From: Bacillota bacterium | Lineage (GTDB): Bacteria > Bacillota_I > Bacilli_A > Acholeplasmatales > Acholeplasmataceae | Length of the DNA stretch: 14,961 nucleotides | Direction of reading: 5' to 3' | Assembly: GCA_030830185.1 (NCBI GenBank) | Contig: JAURNN010000019.1 | Coordinates: 1-14,961, forward strand | Shown here: positions 1 through 6,332 of the stretch, one piece after another | How the letters are laid out: the number at the start of each line of letters is the position of its first letter | Position numbering within the stretch: position 1 is the first letter of the stretch | Notes under the pieces: model-generated | Database searches by the model: none | What the model saw: only the letters and a program-made list of their open reading frames with translations | What the model was told of the DNA's origin: nothing | Program-made: the position numbers and the translations under genes

Positions 1-157
1 CAAAATTAATCACGATTGGTATCTCTTTTTTTATGATATCCGCAAGTTCAATGAGTTTTTCATCAAATGCGTGATCTAATTTATGAAATTGAATACGATT
101 TGCTGAAGCTTCTTTTTCTTGAATGACTTCTTTTGGTTTCTTACGAAAAAGTCCCAT
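1..157 (-). CDS. sepF: Cell division protein SepF, N-terminal part (cut by window edge)
   Basis: The minus strand from ATG at 157 reads MGLFRKKPKEV, a charged linker, then ANRIQFHKLDHAFDEKL and IADIIKKEIPIVINF-like sequence before the window ends (about 52 codons). The short basic N-terminus, the linker and the strand-helix-strand start of the core match SepF, which binds membrane through its N-terminus, binds the FtsZ C-terminal peptide and polymerises at the division site. An in-frame ATG at 163 exists, but the likely Shine-Dalgarno AGAGG lies immediately before it and 6 bases before ATG 157, so 157 is preferred. The gene overlaps the end of yggS by 17 bases. The order yggS(ylmE)-sepF is the one seen in many Bacillota downstream of ftsZ, which supports the call despite the truncation. 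Confidence 0.85.
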   Translation of the reverse strand, partial: MGLFRKKPKEVIQEKEASANRIQFHKLDHAFDEKLIELADIIKKEIPIVINF

Positions 158-752
158 TTTCATCCTCTAATATTGATTTAAAATAACGGCCTAATCTAAG
201 ATGTGTGGTGTCATATTTTAGTGCAAGTTCATAATCATCTGACATCCCCATCGAAATTGAAGGTAACTTTAATTCTTGATTAATTTTTAGTGTTTTTTCA
301 AATGCTTGTTCTGTGACTACGGAATCATCTAATTTTCCCATAGTCATGAGACCAACCACTTTAATTTTATCATATTTTTTAAGTTCTTCATAAAAAGAAG
401 ATACATTTTCTATATCAACACCATATTTTTGAGGTTCACCCGTCGCATTGACTTGTATGAAGACATCAATTGGCTTTGTTCTTAAGGTTTGTATCTTTTT
501 GGCTAAATCAATCGAATCAAGTGAATGTAAAACATCGATTTCATGAATCATCAACTCCGCTTTATTTCGTTGCAAATGACCAATGAAATGCCATACAAAA
601 GGATATGTTTTCAGTTGTTTTTTCTTTTCAAGGAGAACATCAACACGATTTTCTCCCATATGTACAAAACCTTTATGATAAATTTTTATCATTTCATCAG
701 AGTTAAAATATTTGGATGCACAAACAATTGTAACATCGGCTAATGTTTTCAT
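141..752 (-). CDS. yggS: PLP-binding YggS/YlmE-family protein, N-terminally short
   Basis: A 203-residue member of the pyridoxal-phosphate homeostasis protein family (YggS in E. coli, YlmE in Bacillus), a monomeric alanine-racemase-like barrel that carries PLP and influences vitamin B6 and amino-acid pools. Family motifs are visible: ASK with the expected PLP lysine K14, MGENRV, WHFIGHLQRNK, LHSLDS, QVNATGEPQKYGV, VVGLMTMG, SMGMSDD and LRLGR. Family members are usually about 225-235 residues with the lysine near position 35, so roughly 20 N-terminal residues (the first helix) are missing. An in-frame TAA lies two codons upstream of the ATG, so no earlier start is possible. The ATG overlaps the ychF stop as ATGA and has no clear Shine-Dalgarno, suggesting translational coupling. 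The gene's position between ychF and sepF ties it to the division cluster. Confidence 0.92.
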   Translation of the reverse strand: MKTLADVTIVCASKYFNSDEMIKIYHKGFVHMGENRVDVLLEKKKQLKTYPFVWHFIGHLQRNKAELMIHEIDVLHSLDSIDLAKKIQTLRTKPIDVFIQVNATGEPQKYGVDIENVSSFYEELKKYDKIKVVGLMTMGKLDDSVVTEQAFEKTLKINQELKLPSISMGMSDDYELALKYDTTHLRLGRYFKSILEDENGTFS

Positions 753-1846
753 ACGTTAAATCTAAAATGTACGATATCGCCATCTTTCATCTCATACATT
801 TTCCCTTCAAGACGATATTTTCCAGCATCTTTTGCTTTGGAAATCGATTTATATTCTAAAAAATCATGAAATGCAAGTGTCTCACATCGAATGAACCCTT
901 TTTCAAAATCGGTATGAATGATTCCTGCACATTGTGGCGCTTTCATACCTTTTTTAAATGTCCATGCTCGTACTTCAGGCTCACCTGCTGTAAAAAAGGT
1001 ATGTAACCCTAGTAATTGATAACTTTTTTCAATCACTGTTTCAAGTCCACTTTGATGAAGACCGTATGATGACAACATTTCCTTTTTTTCATCATCTTCT
1101 AGCATCGAAAGCTCTGATTCTAATTGCGCTGATACAGGAACAACTTCGATATTAAATGATGATAAATATGTTAATAAAGACTGATAATGGTGTTGATGTT
1201 CTAAATCAAGTAAATCTTCCTCACCAACATTTGCAATTACAAGCATTTTCTTAAAACTTAAGAGTTGTAGTTGTTTCAAGTATTGGTAATCTTCCTCTTC
1301 AAAAAGTTCATAACTTAAGCGATTTTCTGAGTCTAAGATATCTCTAATTTTTGTAAGTAAAGCTTCTTCATGTAACCCTTCTTTAGGAGATTGTTTTTTC
1401 TTTTTACCGATTCTATCCAATCTTTTTTCAATACTTTCTAAATCTGCTAAGCGTAATTCAACATCAATGGTTTCAAAATCTCTTACTGGATCAACAGAGC
1501 CCTCTACATGCGTCACATCTTTAAGTTCAAAGCATCTAACCACATGACATACGGCATCAACTTCACGAATATGTGACAAAAATTGATTTCCTAAACCTTC
1601 TCCTTTAGAAGCACCTTTAACAAGGCCTGCGATGTCTGTGAATTGATAAGCGGTTGGAATGATTTTTTTAGGTTGGTAAACGTCAGCTAAACGATGTAAG
1701 CGTTCATCTGGGACTGAAACAATCCCAACATTGGGTTCAATGGTGGCAAATGGATAATTTGCAGCAAGTGCGCCTGCTTTCGTCAATGCATTAAATAATG
1801 TCGACTTTCCAACATTTGGTAAACCAATAATTCCAGCTTCTAACAT
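749..1846 (-). CDS. ychF: Ribosome-associated ATPase/GTPase YchF (Obg family)
   Basis: A 365-residue, full-length YchF/OLA1 protein. G1/Walker A is GLPNVGKST (residues 8-16), the G3 region is DIAGLVKG (71-78), and the G4 position reads NVGE (206-209), the non-canonical form that in this family goes with ATP preference over GTP. A charged helical region (about 105-195) precedes the C-terminal TGS domain (about 280-362), and the protein ends in FRFNV, the usual YchF terminus. The stop is TGA, direct evidence that TGA is not read as tryptophan here. YchF binds ribosomes and has been linked to stress and translation control. It has a good AAAGGAG ribosome site, follows ftsZ by 33 bases across a hairpin, and overlaps yggS by 4 bases. 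Its place inside an ftsZ-ylmE-sepF block is not the usual one. Confidence 0.97.
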   Translation of the reverse strand: MLEAGIIGLPNVGKSTLFNALTKAGALAANYPFATIEPNVGIVSVPDERLHRLADVYQPKKIIPTAYQFTDIAGLVKGASKGEGLGNQFLSHIREVDAVCHVVRCFELKDVTHVEGSVDPVRDFETIDVELRLADLESIEKRLDRIGKKKKQSPKEGLHEEALLTKIRDILDSENRLSYELFEEEDYQYLKQLQLLSFKKMLVIANVGEEDLLDLEHQHHYQSLLTYLSSFNIEVVPVSAQLESELSMLEDDEKKEMLSSYGLHQSGLETVIEKSYQLLGLHTFFTAGEPEVRAWTFKKGMKAPQCAGIIHTDFEKGFIRCETLAFHDFLEYKSISKAKDAGKYRLEGKMYEMKDGDIVHFRFNV

Positions 1847-1857
1847 AACTTCTCCTT

Positions 1858-1882
1858 TAAAAAAAGGCTTAGCGCCTTTTTA
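1858..1882 (-). terminator. Intrinsic terminator between ftsZ and ychF
   Basis: On the minus strand an 8-bp stem (AAAAAGGC / GCCTTTTT, 5-base loop) begins at the ftsZ stop codon and runs into seven U. The U-tract is followed directly by the ychF ribosome site, leaving no room for a separate ychF promoter. The hairpin is therefore probably a leaky attenuator that lowers ychF-yggS-sepF expression relative to ftsZ. The stem is AU-rich with only three GC pairs. Confidence 0.6.
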
Positions 1883-2998
1883 TAACGATCCTTTTTTCTT
1901 TAACCATGAAGGTATTTTAGGACCTTCTTTTTTATCTTCTTGTTGATCAACTGATTTTAAGCCACTTTGAGTCATCTCTAATTGATTATCTGATTTGTTA
2001 TTTAAAACTTCATCAAAAATATCTAATCCACTTTCAGTTCCTTTAAGTTCATAACCTGTTGCAATGACTGTAACAACCATTTCATCATTCATTTCTAAAC
2101 TTACTGCAGAACCATAGATGATGTTTAAGTCTTTGTCTGTGGCATTTCTAATTTCAGCAATGGCTTGTTCAGTTTCAAATAACGTGATGTTGGTTCCGCT
2201 TGTAATGTTTACAATCGCATCTGTTGCGCCATTAATTGATATTTCAAGTAATTTTGAATGGATAGCTTTACGTGCAGCTTCAACAGCACGGTTTTCACCT
2301 GAGGCAATACCAACACCCATAAGTGCCATCCCTTTATTTTCCATCACCGTTCTGACATCTGCAAAGTCAACATTAATTAATCCAGGAACGGTAATAATTT
2401 CAGCAACACCTTGAACACCTTGTCTTAATACATTATCTGATTCTCTAAATGCTTCAAGTAATTGCGTAGACGGTCCTGATACTTCTAATAATTTTTCATT
2501 TGGAATGACAATGAGTGTATCGACGTGTGGTTTCATTTCTTCAATGCCTTTAATTGCTTCTCGCATACGAACAGGACCCTCAAATGCAAAAGGCTTTGTG
2601 ACAATACCAATGGTTAATGCACCAATTTCTCTCGCTTTTTTAGCTAGTATTGGGGCTGCACCAGTACCTGTTCCACCACCCATACCACACGTAATAAATA
2701 CCATATCAGAACCATGAAGCATTTCTTCAATTTCTTTTACTGATTCAAGTGCTGCACGTTTTCCAACTTCAGGTTTCGCACCCGCACCAAGCCCTCTTAG
2801 TAAGTTTTTTCCTATTTGTATGCGTGTGTCAGCTTTAGAGTGTTTTAAAACTTGTGCATCTGTATTTACAGCAACAAAAGTGACGCCTGAAACATCATTA
2901 TCAATCATACGATTGATGGCGTTTCCACCACCACCACCGACACCAATTACTTTAATGACTGGTTTTTGATTAAATTCATCGTGCTCGCCAAATACCAT
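1880..2998 (-). CDS. ftsZ: Cell division GTPase FtsZ
   Basis: A 372-residue bacterial tubulin homologue that polymerises into the division ring. The N-terminal nucleotide-binding part carries IKVIGVGGGGGNAINRM (15-31) and the tubulin signature GGGTGTG (107-113). The T7 loop NVDFADV (209-215) with the catalytic aspartates D211 and D214 is intact. The globular core ends near residue 320; a linker of about 40 residues follows, then a conserved C-terminal peptide IPSWLKKK (about 362-369), the usual docking site for SepF or FtsA. The likely SepF gene is three genes downstream. The ribosome site is AGAGGT, and a promoter lies just upstream (3029-3057). No ftsA is adjacent. Length and all motifs are normal, so this is a functional gene. 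Confidence 0.99.
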   Translation of the reverse strand: MVFGEHDEFNQKPVIKVIGVGGGGGNAINRMIDNDVSGVTFVAVNTDAQVLKHSKADTRIQIGKNLLRGLGAGAKPEVGKRAALESVKEIEEMLHGSDMVFITCGMGGGTGTGAAPILAKKAREIGALTIGIVTKPFAFEGPVRMREAIKGIEEMKPHVDTLIVIPNEKLLEVSGPSTQLLEAFRESDNVLRQGVQGVAEIITVPGLINVDFADVRTVMENKGMALMGVGIASGENRAVEAARKAIHSKLLEISINGATDAIVNITSGTNITLFETEQAIAEIRNATDKDLNIIYGSAVSLEMNDEMVVTVIATGYELKGTESGLDIFDEVLNNKSDNQLEMTQSGLKSVDQQEDKKEGPKIPSWLKKKGSL

Positions 2999-3028
2999 AG
3001 TTAACTACCTCTTTTTATTCTTATAGTT

Positions 3029-3057
3029 ATTGTATCATGAAAAATCATTCTTTTAAA
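3029..3057 (-). promoter_or_regulatory. ftsZ promoter (extended -10)
   Basis: On the minus strand TGATACAAT (an extended -10, complement of 3029-3037) lies 17 bases after TTTAAA (-35, complement of 3052-3057, 4 of 6 matches). It sits in the 60-base gap between tgt and ftsZ, about 30 bases before the ftsZ ATG. This would let the division block be transcribed independently of tgt, though read-through from tgt is also possible because no terminator is seen between them. Confidence 0.6.
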
Positions 3058-3058
3058 C

Positions 3059-4168
3059 TCATTTAAAATAATTAGTTCGTGTTTTCATCTCTAAGTAATA
3101 ATCATGAAGTCGATCTTCTTTTATGGCTTCTCGAATCTCTTTCATTAAATGTTTTAAATACCCTAAATTTTGAATACTTACAAGTCTAGCCACAAGCATT
3201 TCTTCAGCTTTATATAAATGTCTTAAATATGACTTTGTAAATGGCGAGGCTAATGTTTTAAGATTTTGATCAAGTGGCGACAAGTCAAATTCATATCGTT
3301 TAGATTTTAAAATGACTTTGCCTTCAGTCGTAAGTGCCGTGCCATGTCTTGCGAGTCTTGTCGGTAGCACACAGTCAAACATATCAATACCATTCATAAC
3401 ATTTGTAATGAGATCTTCAGGTGCACCAACTCCCATTAAGTACCTAGGTTTATCTTTTGGTAAGACGTCTTTTAGTAATGCTGTGATTCGATACATATCT
3501 TCTTTAGATTCACCAACCGATAATCCACCTATCGAGTAACCATCAAAGCCAATTTCCATTGTTTTTTTGGCTGAATATAACCTTAAATCTTCAAGTAATC
3601 CACCTTGAACGATGCCAAAAAGGGCTTGATCGGTTGTTAGATAATCTTTCCCTCTTTGTGCCCATCTTAAGGTGCGTTCTAATGAGTCTTTTAAGTATTC
3701 TTTACTTTCATGTGGCGGTGGACATTCATCAAAACTCATGATAATATCTGCGCCAATCGTTTGCTGAAGATCAATTGAGATTTCAGGAGACATAAAAAGT
3801 GGACTACCATTTTTATGATGTTTAAAATGAACACCTTCTTCTGTGATTTTTCTCATATCAGACAAACTAAAAACTTGATACCCACCGCTATCTGTTAATA
3901 GCGCGTGATGCCAATTCATCATTTTTTTAACATCACCATGCGCTTTAATCACTTCCATCCCTGGTTGATTCCATAAATGATAAGTGTTGGCTAATATAAG
4001 ACCCTCTGAAACTTCTAAAATTTCTTCAGGAGTTAATGATTTCACAGTTGCTTGTGTTCCAACTGGCATAAAAATTGGTGTTTCAAATGTTCCACTTGGT
4101 GTATGGAGTTTTCCATATCTTGCTCCAGTTTGTTTACATGTATGGATGAGTTCAAATGTGATTGCCAT
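3059..4168 (-). CDS. tgt: tRNA-guanine transglycosylase, zinc site lost
   Basis: A 369-residue bacterial Tgt, which swaps G34 of GUN-anticodon tRNAs for preQ1 in the queuosine pathway. The (beta/alpha)8 motifs are present: DSGGYQVFSL with D93, SFDECPPP with D147 and C149, GIVQGG, SIGGLSVGE, and FDCVLPTRLARHG with the nucleophile D265. The valine in GGLSVGE and the Asp/Cys pair are those of preQ1-using bacterial enzymes rather than queuine-specific eukaryotic ones. The zinc subdomain is degenerate. Where relatives have C-x-C-x2-C after SPID, this protein has QNLKTLAS (301-308), and the usual histidine of the HN motif is Q333. The fold around it (YLRHLYKAEEML, LVSIQNLGYL) is otherwise conserved. 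The gene is divergent from queT, its presumed substrate importer. The ribosome site is AAAGGA; no clear promoter of its own was found. It ends in TGA. Confidence 0.97.
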   Translation of the reverse strand: MAITFELIHTCKQTGARYGKLHTPSGTFETPIFMPVGTQATVKSLTPEEILEVSEGLILANTYHLWNQPGMEVIKAHGDVKKMMNWHHALLTDSGGYQVFSLSDMRKITEEGVHFKHHKNGSPLFMSPEISIDLQQTIGADIIMSFDECPPPHESKEYLKDSLERTLRWAQRGKDYLTTDQALFGIVQGGLLEDLRLYSAKKTMEIGFDGYSIGGLSVGESKEDMYRITALLKDVLPKDKPRYLMGVGAPEDLITNVMNGIDMFDCVLPTRLARHGTALTTEGKVILKSKRYEFDLSPLDQNLKTLASPFTKSYLRHLYKAEEMLVARLVSIQNLGYLKHLMKEIREAIKEDRLHDYYLEMKTRTNYFK

Positions 4169-4189
4169 AGTTTTCCTTTGTGTTATAAT
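4162..4189 (+). promoter_or_regulatory. queT promoter, overlapping the tgt start codon
   Basis: TTGCCA (-35, 5 of 6 matches, 4162-4167) and the extended -10 TGTTATAAT (4181-4189) are separated by 16 bases. The predicted start of transcription, 6-7 bases on, coincides with the first base of the riboswitch P1 stem at 4196. The -35 box covers the first codons of the divergent tgt gene, so the two transcription units are tightly packed. Confidence 0.75.
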
Positions 4190-4195
4190 AATGTG

Positions 4196-4234
4196 GGCTG
4201 TATCCTAGTTACCAGCCAAAAATAAAAACAGGGG
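4196..4234 (+). promoter_or_regulatory. PreQ1-I riboswitch controlling queT translation
   Basis: The aptamer has the compact preQ1-I H-type pseudoknot layout. P1 is GGCTG (4196-4200) with CAGCC (4213-4217). The loop TATCCTAGTTAC contains the AG-UAC-like core, and its last base C4212 is the expected Watson-Crick partner of preQ1, matching C17 of the B. subtilis and C15 of the T. tengcongensis aptamers. An A-rich tail (4218-4228) follows, and P2 forms between TCCTAG (4203-4208) and CAGGGG (4229-4234), with the A-A mismatch next to the G-C pair as in the Thermoanaerobacter example. The 3' strand of P2 is the queT Shine-Dalgarno (AGGGGTG, 4-5 bases before ATG), so ligand binding should hide it and block translation. 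Found by eye; the downstream gene is the right kind of transporter, which strengthens the call. Confidence 0.88.
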
Positions 4235-4240
4235 TGTTTT

Positions 4241-4729
4241 ATGTCTTTAATATTTTATCTTAAAAATGCGATGATTGCATCCATTTATGTTGTTCTGCTT
4301 TATGTGTTTCAATTTTTAAGTTTTGAACTTGTGCAATTTCGAATTGCCGAATTACTTTTAGTTTTAGTACTTTTTAATGCTAAAAGTTTTTATGGGATTA
4401 CCATTGGAACCTTTGTAGGTAATATGTTATTTTCACCTTATGGCTTTGTGGATGCAGTTGTTGGAACCATCGCTACTATCATTACATTAGTTTTGATGAT
4501 CATCTTAAAACGTCAACTTATACTTGCATTTCTTATGCCCGGTATTGTCAATGGTATCATTATCGGATTAATGCTTGTTTATTTTAGCGATATCACTACA
4601 TTAACGGCTTTTATCATTACGTTTAGTTGGATATTTTTAGGTCAAACCGTTGTCCTATTCGTCTTTGGATATCCATTTTATAAATTACTAAAAGAGAAAC
4701 CTTCATTTCAAGAACTGATTCAATTTTGA
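4241..4729 (+). CDS. queT: QueT-family ECF S component (preQ1/queuosine-precursor uptake)
   Basis: A 162-residue very hydrophobic protein with about five to six membrane helices (near 8-28, 35-50, 52-85, 93-115, 120-148). The motifs VQFRIAELL (31-39) and GNMLFSPYGFVDAVVGTIAT (60-79) fit the QueT/QrtT family of energy-coupling-factor S components, which use shared EcfA/A'/T partners encoded elsewhere. The preQ1-I riboswitch immediately upstream argues strongly that the substrate is preQ1 or a related queuosine precursor, to be used by the divergent Tgt. No queuosine biosynthesis genes are seen in the window, consistent with salvage. The last 27 bases overlap the end of convergent mutY. It ends in TGA and no terminator is visible after it. 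Confidence 0.88.
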   Translation: MSLIFYLKNAMIASIYVVLLYVFQFLSFELVQFRIAELLLVLVLFNAKSFYGITIGTFVGNMLFSPYGFVDAVVGTIATIITLVLMIILKRQLILAFLMPGIVNGIIIGLMLVYFSDITTLTAFIITFSWIFLGQTVVLFVFGYPFYKLLKEKPSFQELIQF

Positions 4730-5719
4730 GTGGGCTTTAGGCATCATGTTAAACATTGGATGATCAACAGTCGCTAGGAAAAATTGTTGATCATTTAAAT
4801 TTAAAAGTTTGAATGCATGAACCTCCATCTCCCAAATTTGATGTGTAAAGACATGCTTGATTTGGGTTATGAATTCTAGATGTTCTACTTCAATACCTTG
4901 TTCTAAAAGCCATTCAGTGGTGTAGACTACACTTTCAGATTCAACTTGTAAAAAGAGATACATGCCCTCAAAGAGAGCCTGTGTCTCTTTTTTTAATACA
5001 TACTGTTTTTGATCATTATAAATAATGCATGTCATGTATTTAACATGTTTTTTTGACGTTGCTTTTGATTTATATGGAAATGATGTTTGTATGTGATGCT
5101 CATAACTCTGACACATATCTTGAAGTGGACAGATGTCACACTTTGGACTCACGGGTTTACAAATGGTTGCACCTAACTCCATCATTGCATGTGTATAAAT
5201 ATCGGGCTCTTTGTGATCGATAAGTGATTGATTAAGTTCATTTAAGCGTTTTATCGTTGTATTTTTTCTAATATCATCATCAATCATAAAAAGTCTTGTT
5301 AAGACACGCATCACATTTCCATCTAAAGCGCTATAAGGTTGCTTAAATGCAGTTGACATGATGGCACCTGCTGTATACTCACCAATACCTGGTAATGCTC
5401 GTACATCTTGATATGTATTTGGAAATTGACCACCATAGTGATTAAATATAACTTGTGCAGCTTGATGCATCAATCTAAATCGTCTGTAATACCCTAATCC
5501 CGTAACATAGGGTAAAACTTCTTCAAATGACACTTTTGCAAGAGCTTCTATTGTTGTAAACTTGTGAATAAATCGTTCATAATAAGGAAGCATCGTCACT
5601 ACTTGTGTTTGTTGAAGCATGATTTCTGCAACCCATATTTTATAAGGTGATGTTGTTTGTCTAAATGGTAATTGTCGTTGGTTTTTTTTATACCAACTCA
5701 GTAAGTCTTTAAAGGCCAT
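4703..5719 (-). CDS. mutY: Adenine DNA glycosylase MutY
   Basis: A 338-residue glycosylase that removes adenine mispaired with 8-oxoguanine. The helix-hairpin-helix core shows AEIMLQQTQV with the catalytic glutamate E32, LPGIGEYTAGAI (109-120) and LDGNVMRVL with D133. The [4Fe-4S] loop is complete: C187, C194, C197, C203 (C-x6-C-x2-C-x5-C). The C-terminal NUDIX-like domain (about 222-338) that reads 8-oxoG is present, including KHVFTHQIW (288-296), the family's F[ST]H motif. The ATG shares its A with the upstream phosphatase stop (TAATG) and no Shine-Dalgarno is visible, so translation is probably coupled. The end overlaps convergent queT by 27 bases. Length and motifs are normal. Confidence 0.97.
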   Translation of the reverse strand: MAFKDLLSWYKKNQRQLPFRQTTSPYKIWVAEIMLQQTQVVTMLPYYERFIHKFTTIEALAKVSFEEVLPYVTGLGYYRRFRLMHQAAQVIFNHYGGQFPNTYQDVRALPGIGEYTAGAIMSTAFKQPYSALDGNVMRVLTRLFMIDDDIRKNTTIKRLNELNQSLIDHKEPDIYTHAMMELGATICKPVSPKCDICPLQDMCQSYEHHIQTSFPYKSKATSKKHVKYMTCIIYNDQKQYVLKKETQALFEGMYLFLQVESESVVYTTEWLLEQGIEVEHLEFITQIKHVFTHQIWEMEVHAFKLLNLNDQQFFLATVDHPMFNMMPKAHSKLNQFLK

Positions 5720-6240
5720 TATAATTCAATTTTACGAACACCACAGTGTTCTATCACATCATCAAAATGAGTTAAACTTGAAATGGCAATGCCATGAGAA
5801 ACGACGATCACTTCGTCATATTGTGTGTATTTCAATAGCACAAGTTCCATTCTTTTTTTGATGGCATCGTAGGTTTCATAATGAAATTCATCATTTGTAT
5901 CTTCTTGACCATTTCGAGCCATGTATTTTTCAAATGCGCCTTCTCCATCTATGTCTAAATTCGGATTGATATCTGGCATCCATTCGTGTAAATCATGTTC
6001 TACAACAACCTCTAGACCTAAATGTGATGCAAGAATGGCTGCTGTTTGAAGTGCACGTGTATAAGGTGAAGATAAAATGAGTTGACTCTTTTTTAAAAGT
6101 GCATCTTTTCCACGATCATGTGCCTGTAACAAGCCATTATCTGTAAGTCTTCCAAAATTATACGCCATCCCATAAATACCACGTTCAATGACTTCATCAT
6201 ACCGTGGTTCTGCATGCCTAATTAAATAAAAAGTTGTCAT
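5719..6240 (-). CDS. Histidine phosphatase (phosphoglycerate mutase-like) family protein
   Basis: A 173-residue protein of the histidine phosphatase superfamily. The phosphorylated histidine is H9 in LIRHAEP (6-12), with R8; the second arginine is R62 in SSPYTRALQTA (57-67), the acid is E86 in HDLHEW, and the second histidine is H149 in VVSHGIAI. These are the expected pocket residues, so it is probably active. The sequence does not reveal its substrate: the short length excludes the large cofactor-dependent glycolytic mutases and fits SixA/CobC/GpmB-like small phosphatases. First gene of a two-gene unit with mutY (1-base overlap); ribosome site GAGGT and an extended -10 promoter upstream. 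I do not assign a gene symbol. Confidence 0.85.
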   Translation of the reverse strand: MTTFYLIRHAEPRYDEVIERGIYGMAYNFGRLTDNGLLQAHDRGKDALLKKSQLILSSPYTRALQTAAILASHLGLEVVVEHDLHEWMPDINPNLDIDGEGAFEKYMARNGQEDTNDEFHYETYDAIKKRMELVLLKYTQYDEVIVVSHGIAISSLTHFDDVIEHCGVRKIEL

Positions 6241-6256
6241 AAGTTACCTCATGTTT

Positions 6257-6265
6257 ATTATATCA
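6257..6265 (-). promoter_or_regulatory. Promoter of the phosphatase-mutY unit (extended -10)
   Basis: The minus strand reads TGATATAAT, a perfect extended -10, 17 bases before the phosphatase ATG. At 17 bases further upstream only CTTAAA is found, a poor -35. The element lies in the 92-base divergent gap shared with the nitroreductase promoter; the two -10 boxes are about 40 bases apart. Confidence 0.65.
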
Positions 6266-6301
6266 CATACTGACACACATTTAAGGCTCTATCATGAGTC
6301 A

Positions 6302-6310
6302 TGTTATAAT
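6302..6310 (+). promoter_or_regulatory. Nitroreductase promoter (extended -10)
   Basis: TGTTATAAT is a perfect extended -10, 22 bases before the ATG and 12 bases before the strong ribosome site AGGAGG (6322-6327). No -35 is seen at the right distance; CTGACA at 6270-6275 is 29 bases away and too far. Confidence 0.65.
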
Positions 6311-6332
6311 ATTTATGCAATAGGAGGAAGCT

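Noticed and set aside
2118..2717. Plus-strand open frames inside ftsZ
   Set aside because: They are antisense to a clearly functional FtsZ frame and have no ribosome site or family match.
4196..4240. PreQ1-II or preQ1-III riboswitch
   Set aside because: The single short P1 with an A-rich tail pairing back into its loop is the preQ1-I layout; the longer, multi-stem folds of classes II and III do not fit in the 45 bases before queT.
6270..6275. CTGACA as a -35 for the nitroreductase
   Set aside because: 29 bases from the -10, far outside the working range.
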